DNA of 45,627 nt from Gamarada debralockiae (GCA_002803225.1 NXFV01000357.1:1-45627); one strand, 5' to 3'. Positions 1-11,005 are shown, counted from the first letter of the stretch. Translations and numbers: made by a program. Notes: a model not told the origin generated them from the sequence alone.

Positions 1-641
1 CGCTCCTTGACCGGGGCGCCACAGTAGATACGAAGGGTATGTACGGCCAGACGCCGCTCTCATGGGCTGCGAAGGGAGGGCATGCGGCCGTGGTGCAAGT
101 GCTCCTTGACTGGGGCGCCACAGTCGATACGAAGGGCATGTATGGCTGGACGCCGCTCTCATGGGCTGCGAAGGGAGGGCATGCGACCGTGGTGCAAGTG
201 CTCCTTGACCAGGGTGCCGCAGTGGATTTGAAGGATAATTATGGCCAGACGCCGCTCTCGTGGGCTGCGCAGGAAGGGCACGAGGCCGTGGTGCGGGTGC
301 TCCTTGACCGGGGCGCCACAATAGATACGAAGGGTATGTATGGCTGGACGCCGCTCTCATGGGCTGCGAAGGGAGGGCATGCGACCGTGGTGCAAGTGCT
401 CCTTGACCAGGGTGCCGCAGTGGATTTGAAGGATAATTATGGCCAGACGCCGCTCTCGTGGGCTGCGGCAAGAGGGCACAAGGTCGTGGTCCAGGTCCTC
501 CTTGACTGGGGTGCCGTGGTAGATACGAAGGACGAGTATGGCCGGACGCCGTTCTCGTGGGCTGCAGAGGGAGGACACAAGGCCGTGGTGCGGGTCCTGG
601 AGTCTGTTGCAATCAAGAATATCTGTTCACAACATTCCTAA
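1..641 (+). CDS. Ankyrin-repeat protein, 5'-truncated by window edge
   Basis: The frame is open from base 3 to the TAA at 639-641, so the N-terminal part lies outside the window. The visible ~212 residues are about six consecutive ankyrin repeats of 33 residues (YGxTPLSWAAxxGHxxVVxVLLDxGAxVD), followed by a short non-repeat tail (VLESVAIKNICSQHS). Fungal proteins with such arrays often carry NACHT, patatin or HET-type domains upstream; none is visible here, so the role is unknown beyond protein binding. The repeats are almost identical at DNA level, including two identical 132-nt blocks, which indicates recent unequal crossing-over or gene conversion. The internal ATGs of each repeat are not believable starts. 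Confidence 0.85.
   Translation, partial: LLDRGATVDTKGMYGQTPLSWAAKGGHAAVVQVLLDWGATVDTKGMYGWTPLSWAAKGGHATVVQVLLDQGAAVDLKDNYGQTPLSWAAQEGHEAVVRVLLDRGATIDTKGMYGWTPLSWAAKGGHATVVQVLLDQGAAVDLKDNYGQTPLSWAAARGHKVVVQVLLDWGAVVDTKDEYGRTPFSWAAEGGHKAVVRVLESVAIKNICSQHS
138..467 (+). repeat. 198-bp higher-order tandem repeat inside the ankyrin array
   Basis: Bases 138-269 and 336-467 are identical over 132 nt and lie 198 bp apart, i.e. exactly two 33-codon ankyrin units. The remaining 66 nt of each period differ only modestly. The period keeps the reading frame, so copy-number change would lengthen or shorten the protein without breaking it. Confidence 0.9.
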
Positions 642-1560
642 CCACCCCACCACCCGCCATAGCAATCAGCTCATTTTAAATACCCAATTCTAAACTTCTC
701 GTCGGTTCTATATATTTGAGTTATCAAACTTGAGATGCTCGTCATGTCAGTCTTTGCTTCTGAACGAGCAACTCTGTTTCAACGACTCGGTTCTGCGTCG
801 TTCGAAACTCGAGCACCGTACTATCGACGAACCCAAGCTCCGACGGAATCCGAAAAGTATGATGTTCAGTCCCTGGTATGTTTGCAAGATCTCTCTTACT
901 ACTCAAGTCGACCTAATACATGCGAAGTCATACGTTCTGTGGAAGTTTTCGAGACGGATCTACACGATGATCATTGACACAAATTCTCATCGAGAGACGC
1001 GTCGGATTTACACACATGATCGGAATGCCAGCCATAGTTTCGAGGCGCCACATTTGGTTCTCGCAGCATGATGGGAACTGGGGGAGGCGAATTTGGGGCG
1101 AGAAAGAAGCATATTAGGTGCGAAGGAAGATGCGGTTCAGCAAGAAACCAAGGAGAATTTGGGGTTTCATGCACAAACACGGCACTCAACAGCCGTACGG
1201 GTTCTAAACACTTCAATATATATTTCAATTTTGTCAATAGTGGGTCAGTGGCGACACGCATTGAGAAGTTGGATCTGCTCAGGTCCAGGTCACTTTTTCG
1301 AAAAGATGGATCTTTCTTGGCGCGTCTGTCACTTTACGCCTAAAGGATTACAAATTTCTAAGTTTCAGAGAGCTTTAGAGATAGAAATCATAAAGCTATA
1401 CAGAACGTAGTGGAGGTGTGGGGGTCTTTGGCAGGGTCATTCTCTTCTGTCTCAACGTGCTGCCACACACGGCAAGTTTCAGTGTAGAAGTGCTGATTTG
1501 ATTATTCAGTGGCATTTTAAAATCACAATTTCTCTATCAAGCCTCTCAAAATTGGGTTCT
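642..1560. other. Intergenic, no supported gene
   Basis: Open frames of at most about 113 codons occur on both strands. None shows a recognisable domain, a convincing intron structure or a fungal leader. I see nothing functional here beyond the probable 3' flanks of the converging ankyrin gene and prenyl-synthase remnant. Confidence 0.5.
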
Positions 1561-2920
1561 TCAAGCCTGTGGCCTTCTCTGGTCTCGAGACTTCCTTCGA
1601 ATCTTACTTTCAAGTTGTCCGAAAGTACGCTTCGTGAACTCCAAACTACCACTTGCATTTAATATCTCAAGAATGCGAAGTTTCATCGCATTAGAGAGAT
1701 TCCGACCAGGAGTGCGAGCCTGAGACTGAAATATGTTCCGCAATTCCAGTTTAGGATCCACTTCTGTGTGATGCTGAGGAGATGGCGTGGTCATGCAGCG
1801 GATTATGGGAAAGGAGAATTTGCCTTCGTCGAGGTCTTCGTAGAAGCCTTTCCGGTTCGCGTACTGTTGGAAATTTGAAGTTAACTTGCTGTTAGTGGGC
1901 CCATGGCCCTAAGAGGAAGTACGCACCTCTTCAGAAGTCAAATTAATGTAGTTCTCTTTGATTTGGAAGTGTCGACCAAGAACAATTATAAGTGTGTCAA
2001 GATTGGGAGGCCCAAGAGAGTTAGGGAGGTGCTTGGTGTTCTGCCTGCGTTGCTGCTGAAAGAAAATTTTCATTAGACTCACGAGAAGATCCTGGACTCT
2101 GCTTCGATGAGTTGGCACGCAAGCTGAAAGAGACGCCCTGTTTCTGGTACAGTCATCAGCAGGTCCTAGCGTTCTGAAAGCGCCTTAGTTAACGAACTAT
2201 TATCTACCATATGAAATATTCCTCCTCAGTGGGGTGCTCGATTGAGTATGTTGTGTGCAGATCGATGCTCTGTCCCAGAAGCATGTTGGAGATGCAGCCT
2301 GAATTCCCCCACCTTGTCAGATATTTTGCCATGAACTGGAACAGATGCACTGACTTATCACAACAGAGACACTATTCTTATCTGAAAGTTTGAAAGCTTC
2401 TCTGATAGATGATATGAGAACGTAGGTCGCAGAATTGATTGTCTGTCCTACTTCGAAGAGTGAATGTGCCGTGGGCTTGCCTCGACGGAGCGTTGAACTG
2501 TCTTCAACATCATCGAACCTGCGTTCCAATCCATCAGCAAGGGAAAGAGACTTCAACAACACATGTGCGCTTACATTAGGGAAGAAGTATGAAGTAGATT
2601 AACTACCCTCTTGATGGTATTCAAAGACTTCTCCCTCACTTGAAACCAGATATTCAGGCGTCAATGAGGGTGTCGCGCACACTTTTTGATGGAAGTGAGT
2701 TCATATATTTAAAGGGAGCAAGTATGGCCTGATTTGGGTCAGTAAAAAGTTCTTAATTCGTGAAGTACTCACATCATCTCGCGGCTTCTCCCATGTTGTG
2801 TTTTCGTATGCAGACAAAGACTTCGGTTCAGAGATATCTTGATCCAGCAAGGCTCGGGAGATTGAAGTCTGTTGAAGCTCCTCAGTCTCCTCATTCTTGA
2901 AGAGACCACCCCCATACCTA
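1561..2920 (-). pseudogene. Isoprenyl diphosphate synthase (GGPP synthase-like / terpene-synthase prenyltransferase domain), disrupted
   Basis: Reading the minus strand, family landmarks appear in order: a SLPSKSVRDTLID start-of-domain motif (about 2660-2695), then NIWFQVREKSLNTIKRVVNL, the first aspartate-rich motif DDVED with LRRGKP (about 2480-2518), QTINSATY, LLGQSIDLH, GRHFQI, then KGFYEDLDEGKFSFPII (about 1800-1850) and a C-terminal SGSLEFTKR segment ending in a TGA near 1561. Clean introns are visible at 2729-2772, 2519-2574 and 1864-1926. The gene is broken: a one-base deletion near 2655-2660 and another shift near 2208-2217. The second aspartate-rich motif, normally DDYxN, reads ENYIN. 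In the family these motifs bind Mg-diphosphate for chain elongation of isoprenoids. It could be a stand-alone GGPP synthase or the C-terminal half of a chimeric terpene synthase; no cyclase half is visible, and the GXWXG gene occupies the space where it would lie. Confidence 0.85.
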
Positions 2921-3522
2921 GAACGTGAAATTCATCTGATGAAGACAGTCTGTGACTATGAACGATGACAATTGTTGTGCTTTATTAAAGATGTAAAACT
3001 TATTACTGTGCCAACGAGTACTATCAGAGAGCTGCCGCTGACTAAGACCCGGGCGACGAACTCGAATGATCTTCAGAAACAGCGCATGAAAATTGTTACA
3101 GGATCACATAGAAAACTGACACTAGAGCTTTGCTTCTAGGTTTCCTGTGCAAATGAAGTTTAAGAAATTCATTTACTTGGTCTTGGCCACCGCGAAACAG
3201 GTGACTCTAAGGATCTATGCCCGCCTTTACTTTCGGCCAAGTTTGCTCTTTCATCGTTCTTTCCAGATCCAACATCAGGCAAGTAGTAATATAATCTGTT
3301 GAGACAACTCATATGAATATCCCTTCACCTTCGAATTTTATTGTTGCAAGCCATTAGCCGCGGTGCCGCTCGGCAACTTGATGCAGAATCAGCTTTGTCG
3401 ACGTCGAATTTTGAAATGCGGGGTAGATGCCACTTCGCTGTATAAATGCGTCCAGCCGCTGACTTCCAAGCCATTTATCTGCTATCACGCATTCATCGTA
3501 CGTTAAACCAGGAGATTTAATT
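2921..3522. other. Intergenic between prenyl-synthase remnant and GXWXG gene
   Basis: On the minus strand this is where the 5' end of the prenyl-synthase remnant should lie, but I cannot read further family motifs beyond an acceptor-like TTCTAG near 2920. The right part is the presumed promoter of the plus-strand gene starting at 3523. No other gene is supported. Confidence 0.4.
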
Positions 3523-4059
3523 ATGACTACCCCAGAAGAAATGTTCATCAACTTCACCAAGAGCAGCGAGTGTCTTGACCCTTCTAAAGTACAAGAAGTA
3601 CTTTCGCAACTCAAACCTGCAACAATCACTCAAATGACAGCGGGCAACGGGGAATGGCGTGGCGGGGAGCTCACCACGGGTAACCCCTTGGAAGGAAAAC
3701 TGCCCCAAATAGGCTGGGCTGGAAAAACTTTCCGCAGCGCCGATGATGTGGATCCGATTGTTCTGCATGGCGAAAGGGGGGAAAGGGTCTTCGCCCCTGA
3801 CTACGGACACGCGCAGGTTTGTAGACCATCCACTTGCCACTCTCATCTTGCTTCGATACCCTCCGATAACTACAGACTGACAAATAGGTAGTTGCGCAAG
3901 GTGGAGGATGCTGATGGAAGATTGACTGTGGCCATGATCTACGACCAGAAACCCATAATCGATTACTTCTATTTTGTGAGCGAGACGATGGTTGCCGGGG
4001 TGATGGATAACAAGGAGATGAGGGAGCTGCCAACTTATTACTTTTACCTGTACAAGTGA
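3523..4059 (+). CDS. GXWXG / DUF4334 domain protein
   Basis: Two exons, 3523-3816 and 3892-4059, with a 75-bp intron (CTGAC branch, AG acceptor at 3890-3891), give about 153 aa. The N-terminal half has the eponymous motif GEWRG at residues 43-47, followed by GKLPQIGWAGKTF and a HGERGE segment. The second exon supplies the DUF4334 part (KVEDADGRLTVAMIYDQ, then PIIDYF). The two domains normally occur together in bacterial and fungal proteins of about 180 aa. Their biochemical role is not known; a small-molecule-binding fold is inference only. The start is the ATG 36 codons before the conserved block. The gene is intact although its minus-strand neighbour is dead. Confidence 0.85.
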
Positions 4060-4484
4060 TTGGGATAATCGAAAAGGCTGTACCTTCGTAGCTTGCCCCA
4101 AGCAAATAAAATACCGGTTCTATGCTTCTTCGAATCGAAGTGTTTGTGATCCCGTCGAAATCGCCTCAGACGCTGAAGTTCAAGATGCCTTCGCTAAATT
4201 TAGCGCTGACATGATGTTGACACAAAACAGATCATCGCTTTGTCCAGGGGAACCCCACGTGGGCGGCCGTGCCCCGATTCAGGGTCTTGCATTGGCGCAT
4301 TGAAGCTCTTCAGCTTACTTCCGCGTCAGAGCTCTCCTTGTTTGAGACGAAGCTATGTAGCTGCTCCCCCTTCCTTCTTCAGCTCTCTTCCTCCTTCTTT
4401 CATCCCTTACATCCCCTCCAAAGTTCCATCACAACAACGACCCATCATCAAACAAATCAACCTCTCATCTACTCAAAATCAGCA

Positions 4485-5612
4485 ATGGCATCCAGCCCCA
4501 CAAACCTCTCCCTCCGCTCCCTCATGTCCTTCGCCGGCGGTCTCTGGTCCCAAATCCCCCTCTTCGGCCAAACGCCCATTGCCAGTGATACTGCCATTAC
4601 CAAAGCCTCCACGCCCTTCGCAAACGCACCCATCTGTCCCATAGACAGTCCTCTCTCCTGCCACAACAGCACCGTCGCGCCTGATAGTTGCTGTTTCATC
4701 TACCCAGGCGGCCAACTGCTACAGACACAATTCTGGGATACAGATCCCGCTGTTGGTCCTGATGATTCCTGGACTTTGCATGGACTATGGTTCGTCTTTC
4801 CCTACCATATTTCCAGGGCAACATGCTAACTATGACTTTGACACAGGCCCGACCTCTGCGACGGCACCTATCCAACCTATTGCAACCAAGCCCCCCAATA
4901 CAGAAATATCAGACAGATTTTGGAATCGGCCGAACAAACAGATCTCTTGAACTTCATGGACACATACTGGTTACCCGATAGAGGCACATCAGAGCATTTT
5001 TGGGGTAGGTCATTGGGGAGTAATTTTTTTCTTTTTCAATTTGGGATTGTTTCATGAGTTTTACTCTTGAATCATTCTCAAGAATAGTACTCCAAAGACC
5101 TTCCTAATGAAGTATATGCTGACTCCCCGATGTTCGCAGAACACGAGTGGAATAAACATGGGACTTGTATTAATACACTTGCGCCGAGCTGTTATGGGGA
5201 TGCGTATGAGACGGGTAACGAAGTCGTAGACTTCTTCAACCGAGCTGTTGAGGTTTTCAAGGTATGAGGTTTTTTTTCTATTTGTTTGAGAGAGGAGAAG
5301 AAAAGGGAACTTTTGGCTAATGCTATGGAATAGGGACTCGATACCTACACAGCACTCTCATCCGCTGGCATCGTACCCTCAACATCCACCACCTACACAT
5401 CAGACGAAATCCAATCCGCCCTCTCAGCCATCACCGGCAGCGACGTTGTCTTGGGTTGCAGTCGAGGCAAGTTGAACCAAGCTTGGTATTCATTCAATGT
5501 CCAGGGGAGTTTACAGACGGGAAAGTTTGTTGCTACGGATCCGGTTGGGAAGAGTGGTAGGGGCACTTGTCCTAGTGCGGGAATTAAGTATTTGCCTAAG
5601 AGAGGTTTTTAG
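4485..5612 (+). CDS. Secreted ribonuclease T2
   Basis: Four exons (4485-4789, 4847-5004, 5140-5261, 5334-5612) encode 287 aa. Both catalytic segments of the RNase T2 family are present: CAS I WTLHGLWPDLC with catalytic His99, split by the first intron, and CAS II FWEHEWNKHGTC with His156 and His161, split by the second. Paired cysteines in the CPIDSPLSC and DSCC region and near the C terminus (LGCSRG, GTCPS) fit the disulfides of fungal T2 enzymes. The enzyme cleaves single-stranded RNA through a 2',3'-cyclic phosphate, in the secretory pathway or outside the cell. The N terminus has a hydrophobic stretch (residues about 12-33) that may be a signal peptide, though an unusual one. The start lies just after a long C/T-rich leader. 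An in-frame upstream extension exists but is leader-like. Confidence 0.92.
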
Positions 5613-6136
5613 GGGTGATAGAAGAAGAGGATGGGATACAGAGGTTTAGCTTTGGCTTTAGGATAGAGTATATTTTTAGGGTTGAGATGATAGCATTATA
5701 GAGGTGGGAATGAGATGCCAAGGAGTACTTTTATTGAATGATTGGCGCTATAGATTTGAGGTGACTGAGTTGTGACTGGATTGGAGCGGGGTGAAGGAAC
5801 CGCGAAGCTGTCAACGAGGCGGTCTTTTCGCAGCTTTCGCCCCCACGGCTTGAGCAAGGCTGCCTAACATTCAGCCTTGCTCACAACTTGCCTGTTGTGA
5901 CTCTTTGGTGACTCCATCGCCTTGTGACGCCTCATTTATCATATTGCTACCTAGATTCAGCCTCAAAACGCTTCCTAGTGATATACCCCCAGCATCTACC
6001 TGTCTGCTGAACTTCAAATCAAGAGATTACAGACAAAGACCACCTCCAACGCACCAAAAACACCAAAGCTATACCCAGCCCTCTCTGAAGCCTACTTTAG
6101 AGACTTTCAAAATTCGACACCAAAAAGAACGTAGTG
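5613..6136. other. Intergenic / leader of the cysteine-rich peptide gene
   Basis: After the RNase T2 stop there is a T/G-rich 3' flank, then from about 5940 a C/A-rich, pyrimidine-tract DNA of the kind that precedes start codons in this window. The only long frame (5905-6213) is low-complexity and reads across the intron of the small gene at 6137, so I do not call it. Confidence 0.5.
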
Positions 6137-6321
6137 ATGCAGTACATCATCAAACTCGCAGTAAGTTGAATATAGTGTGGGGAGATTTGGGGAGAAAGCT
6201 AATGTTGGAATAGGATGGAAGGGAAGTGGTTGTTGAGTGCAGCTGCTATACTCAGGCATGTCCGGCCCTTGCGAATGGATCGTTGTGTTGTGGAGGAAGT
6301 CAGTGTTCGTGTCGAGCTTAA
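6137..6321 (+). CDS. Small cysteine-rich peptide, metallothionein-like (43 aa)
   Basis: Exon 1 is 6137-6160 (MQYIIKLA) and exon 2 is 6214-6321. The 53-bp intron has a GTAAGT donor, a GCTAAT branch site and a TAG acceptor. The spliced peptide has 43 residues, seven of them Cys, arranged CxC-x4-C-x8-CC-x4-CxC near the C terminus (ECSC, QAC, LCCGG, QCSC). CxC and CC clusters without a signal peptide or bulky hydrophobic core suggest a cytosolic metal-binding peptide of the metallothionein sort; this is inference from composition, not homology. A C/A-rich leader precedes the ATG. It is too short for usual ORF cut-offs and would normally be missed. The alternative is a chance frame, but the good intron and Cys spacing argue against that. 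Confidence 0.5.
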
Positions 6322-6507
6322 AGGAGCGGTGGGGGTGGAACGAAGAGAATGAAAGGCCAACACAACTCGGCGGAGTCATAATGGGACCGATAACATGCTG
6401 GAGGAACGGGAAATACATACATACGAACAACTAGCCTCTCGATTCAATCAACGCAATTTTGCATTTCCCATTCACTTTTCATATACACACTCCACCCTCA
6501 TGCGCCT

Positions 6508-8376
6508 CTAAGCAAGCACAATCTCCCCATCCGTAATACACCCATGACTCGCATCACTAACAAGTTTCGCATACTTCGCCAGCGTCCCCTTCTTATATTT
6601 CAACGGAGGCGGCACAAACTCCTTTCTCCTCCTCTCCAACTCCTCTTCACCAACCATCAAATCCAACACCCGACTCTCCGCATCAATAACGACCATATCC
6701 CCATCCCTAACCAATCCAATCGGCCCTCCCTCCTGGGCTTCAGGCACAATATGTCCAATCAAGAATCCGTGCGATCCGCCACTGAATCGCCCATCAGTGA
6801 TCAAAGCGACATCGTGCCCGAGTCCTGCGCCCATGATTGCGGAACTGGGTTTCAACATCTCGGGCATGCCCGGTCCGCCTTTGGGGCCTTCGTAGCGGAT
6901 TACGACGACTGTTTTCTCGCCTTTTTTGATCTCGCCGTTTTCGAGGGCGGTGATGAAATCGTCTTCTGCGTCGTAGCATTTGGCTTTCCCTTCAAAGCGA
7001 AGACCTTCTTTGCCTGTGATCTTCCCTACGGATCCACCGGGTGCGAGCGAGCCGCGCAGGATTTGGATGTGGCCGGTCTTCTTGATGGGGTTGGAGAAGG
7101 GACGGATAATGGTTTGATCGGAGGGGAAGTCGGGTACGTTTTCGAGGTTCTTGGCTAGTGTTTGGCCGGTGACTGTCATGCCTGAACCATCGATGATTCC
7201 TTCTTTGAGGAGGAATTTCAGGAGGGACGGTGTTCCGCCGATGTTGAAGAGGTCCGCCATCACGTATTTTCCGGATGGCTTGAGGTCAGCGAGGAAGGGA
7301 ATGCGGTCAGATACTGATTGGAAGTCATCGATGGTCAGCTTGACGCCTACGCTGTCGGCGATGGCGATCAAGTGGAGGACGGCGTTAGTGGATCCGCCGG
7401 TGATATTGACGAGTATCATGGCGTTTTCGAAGGCTTGTCGGGTCATGATGTCTCTTGGTCGGATATCTTCTTTCAGTAGGTTCTTGATGGCTTCTCCTGC
7501 TGCGAGACATTCCAGGTATTTGGCTTTCGATTCCGCGGGGTTGGATGATGAACCTGGGAGTGTCATTCCCATGACTTCAAGCGCGCTAGCCATGGTGTTG
7601 GCTGTATACATTCCACCACAAGCTCCACCCCCTGGGCAGGCATGTCTGATGATATCGAATCTCGTCTCCTCTGAAATCTCCCCAGTGATGAATTGTCCAT
7701 AAGCTTGGAAAGCAGAGATAATGTCGATATCAGCGTTGTTTTGCGTGACAGCACAACCAGGCTTGATAGTTCCGCCATAAACCATAAGGGAAGGTCTGTT
7801 GACACGACCCATAGCCATCATGACACCCGGCATATTCTTGTCGCAACCTGGAATCGAGATATTGGCATCATACCATTGACCACCCATCACGGTCTCAATG
7901 GAGTCCGCAATCAAATCTCTCGATTGAAGACTGTATCGCATGCCTTTTGTACCCATAGAGATTCCATCCGAAACTCCGATTGTGTTGAATTGATATCCGA
8001 TCAGACCAGCCTTTTCGACACCTTCCTTCACTCGATTGTTGAGATCTAACAGATGCATGTTGCAGGGATTTCCTGTATACCATACTGATGAGATTCCGAC
8101 TTGTGCTTTGTTCAATCCTTCTTCGGTCATGCCAGTTGCGTATAACATTGCTTGTGAGGCTCCTTGTGATTTTGGTTGCGTAATGGCCGAGGAGACCTTA
8201 TTGAGCTTTGGTTCGGAGTCATTTGCGCGGTATGAGGACGTAGAGGATAGAGATCGGCTTGGAGAATGTCAATTGTGGTTCTCGATACAATTGCAGAGTA
8301 CTTACACATATTGTGAAGCTCTTCTTGAGCTCACGAGGGAGGCACTTGCCCGGATCCTCAATTGTGGGAGCAGCAT
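6508..8376 (-). CDS. ILV3: Dihydroxyacid dehydratase, mitochondrial
   Basis: Exon 1 is 8306-8376 and exon 2 is 6508-8257, with a 48-bp intron (GTAAGT donor, AAG acceptor); 606 aa. The first ~48 residues ([19 protein letters not shown]...) are Arg/Ser/Ala-rich with no acid residues, a typical mitochondrial presequence split by the intron. The mature enzyme starts around KLNKVSS and shows the Fe-S cysteines of the IlvD/Edd family in GNPCNMH (Cys89), GCDKNMPG (Cys162) and [14 protein letters not shown] (Cys237), plus the GRFSGGSHG motif near the C terminus. It dehydrates 2,3-dihydroxyisovalerate and dihydroxymethylvalerate in isoleucine/valine synthesis. The start inferred here lies about 60 codons upstream of the first Met of the uninterrupted conserved frame. 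It shares a promoter region with the divergent lipocalin-like gene. Confidence 0.95.
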
Positions 8377-8856
8377 ATTTGATTTTATCGCAAACTTCCC
8401 AATTGCGAACAGTCAGAATGACCTCACTAATCGCAATGCTATCCTCGAAACGTGAGTTCAAACTTCAGTCTCGATCCTCCTCGCAAGACGAATTGTTTAC
8501 CGTTTTGTTTTATGAATCATTTATCCACTTTTTCGGACCGGACCTCCAGAATCGGAACAGTGTCCAGCCTCGCACTAGTCCAGCACTAGTCAGCGGTCTT
8601 GGAGAAGCTGTGATTGGCCAACTTCCTCCTCCACCACCAACTTCATGTGGCACCTCGGCTTGCATGACAGTTCATGGGGGGGAGGGTAACATTCGAGGCT
8701 GTGATCTTCAACCTTCATAAATAGTCCCCTTTCGCCCTGCTTTTAGTACCAAACTCTTCACTCAATTTGGTCAATAAGCACTGCTCCCACAGTCACCCAA
8801 GCAAGTACACGACACAATCAACACCGCGAGGCTCTGGCGTTACGCAGTCAATCACA
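8377..8856. promoter_or_regulatory. Divergent promoter region of ILV3 and lipocalin-like gene
   Basis: A 480-bp region lies between the two starts. On the plus strand a TATA-like TCATAAATAG at about 8715-8724 sits some 135 bp before the ATG at 8857 and is followed by a C/A-rich leader. An inverted CCAAT box (GATTGGCCA) is seen around 8612-8620. No other gene is visible. Confidence 0.45.
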
Positions 8857-9502
8857 ATGGCAGCACCACCTGAGATCACCATCAAGGACCTGTCTGGACA
8901 ATGGGTCATGGTATGCTACTTCTTGTTACACTGTTTCTGAAGCTTCCCATTCTACTCGCACGATCACAAGCTAAACTACCCCGCTACAGAACAAGACCCT
9001 CTCCGACGATACAGATCCCGTCCTCGCGCTTCAAGGCGTCGGCTGGTGGCCACGCAAAGCCATTGCCCTCGCAACTGTCACTCTGCACGTCAAGCAATAT
9101 ACCGACGATGCCGGAAACACACACATCGACATTGACCAGACCGCAACCGGTGGCATCAAAGGCACAACAGAGCTCCGAGAGCTGGACTGGGAGTTCAGGG
9201 AGCATGAGGACTATCTGTTTGGCAAGTTGAAGGGCAAGAGCCGATGGTGTGGATTGGATGTTGTCAACGATGATTACTTGAAGGAGGGATGGCTTGAGGG
9301 CGATGAGGAGAAGGGCGGACCAGCTGGCGAGGTTCACGTTGAGAGCTACGTTGAGAACAATGAGAGGGGCTGGACGGGCGAGCAGATTTGGGGATTTGCG
9401 ATTGTTGATGGGAAGAGATACTATACCAGAAGGATTATCATTACAAAGGGAGACACAGTGCTGAAGGTTAGACTTGTTTACAACTGGCAGGGAAAGAAGT
9501 AG
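8857..9502 (+). CDS. Lipocalin-like (calycin) small protein
   Basis: Two exons, 8857-8910 and 8990-9502, with a 79-bp intron, give 188 aa. The opening DLSGQWVMNKTLSDDTD has the GxW signature with which lipocalin/fatty-acid-binding-like barrels start. It is followed by alternating beta-strand-like segments (ATVTLHVKQY, HIDIDQT), a mid motif SRWCGLD and a C-terminal strand series ending VLKVRLVYNWQGKK. Fungal relatives are uncharacterised cytosolic proteins thought to bind small hydrophobic ligands; that role is inferred from fold only. There is no signal peptide or membrane segment. The intron falls just after the GxW motif. Confidence 0.8.
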
Positions 9503-11005
9503 ATAAGAACTTTTCTTTGCAGGACACGGTCATCGGTCACACGGAAAGAAGTAGATGGCATTGCTTGACATGATAGTCATTGCTCGTAGATACAACATGC
9601 TATTCTGGGCCTTCGTCTGCTTGGCTTTCACCATGCGTTACAAACATTCATGAGGTCCTCCACAGTGAGTGGTTCGAGATATGGCAAGTTGACGTACAGT
9701 TCAACAATTGTTTCTCGTGCTGCCAAGTTTCATGTCTAAGGTATAGCATATCTGCAATGAGATGTGTGTCTGCGAGGAATCTCTTCAGGTCTAGATACTA
9801 CAGTAGACCAGGCCATCTCTCGCTGCTATGTCATCCTCCTCAACTTGAAGCCGCTTTTCTCTCACCTTGGATGCATTCATGGCCGGCTCCTCAGATTGAT
9901 ATTATAAGATCACTACTATCTCACTTACTTGCGACAACCAAAGTCAAGGTGTTCTCGCGGGAGCGATTCTTGCTGCGCACCTTCTCCGCAAGTCTTGCCG
10001 TCTGTCTTCATCCACGCAACGAGCTCGAAGACCGCGATGTCAGGATAAGCCACAACAGACACACCCTATCGAAACTTTGGAGAAGAAGAGGACAGCTTGA
10101 GGTATCACAAGATGAGTCGAAGCTCATGAATCGAATTTCACGTGACACCTGCTCGTGATTGACATGGGTGGATGTTTCAACCTCCACTATGAAACATGAA
10201 ACTTTTTCTTCGGTACTTGCGGTGACGCAAGATTACTGGACATGGCGAGTGCCGCTGTGGAGAACCTTCTCATCCTCGTTCTCGAGCCCAATAGATTCAT
10301 CCAATCAGTGTTCTCTGAATCGTGGAAGAGAAGACGCGTGCGATTCTTTCGTCAAGGTCGACGAATCTTCAGCTCGCTCGTCAGCACATACGATTTTTAC
10401 AATGTAACAAACTTTCGCTCTCAGACTCCCATCCGGTCGTCGGTACAGTATCTCATAATATTGAAACAATAAGATATTTCCGTCATCTGCTAACAAACAG
10501 ATGAACACTCGCCTTGTCGTCTCAAATTGATGTGGCGGGGGATGTGCAAAAGGCTCCGAGTCTGGGCCAGCATTAATATGCGACGACGGTATTTGTTTCA
10601 TCCTTATTGTTGGTACCCACAAAAATAACGACGCCTCATCCAGACTCCCTGGGAATTGTCTACTTGTGGAGATAATTGGACTATTGTTAAGGTCAAATTG
10701 AGGCTGATGGCATTCAAGCGAATAGATTGAGGAGGCTCAAGTGAGCGATCGACGTTGCCAACGCGCGTCCCGACGGGGTGTCTTGGGGCTGAATAAAGGC
10801 GAAACTTATGGGTGGGGAGCCTTGCCGGTATTGATGTTCTCGAATTGATAAACCAACTATCAGATTCGATGTATAAGTATACAAGTATTTTCATTCAACA
10901 CGACCTTTTTCATCTCATCATCATCACCATTCTTTTCTTTCATCTTTCCTTTGAGCCTAGATCTCATCTCCCTTCTCCCATTCCTGCGATTTGATATCCG
11001 CTGAA
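9503..11005. other. Long intergenic region; TATA box of the repeat-protein gene
   Basis: About 1.5 kb lies between the lipocalin-like gene and the next start. A TATA-like TATAAGTATAC at 10872-10882 lies about 130 bp before the ATG at 11006 and is followed by a C/T/A-rich leader. Frames up to 192 codons exist on the plus strand but have no domain or fungal composition. A speculative two-exon 53-aa minus-strand frame (9925-10127) is described in the findings. Confidence 0.4.

Noticed and set aside
4269..4484. In-frame N-terminal extension of RNase T2
   Set aside because: Low-complexity Ser/Leu leader-like sequence; the ATG at 4485 after a pyrimidine tract is a better start.
6544..7702. Long plus-strand open frames opposite ILV3
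   Set aside because: They are antisense shadows of a strongly conserved dehydratase and have no domain of their own.
9580..10158. 192-codon plus-strand frame
   Set aside because: Cys/Trp/Arg-rich random-looking composition, no domain, no leader.
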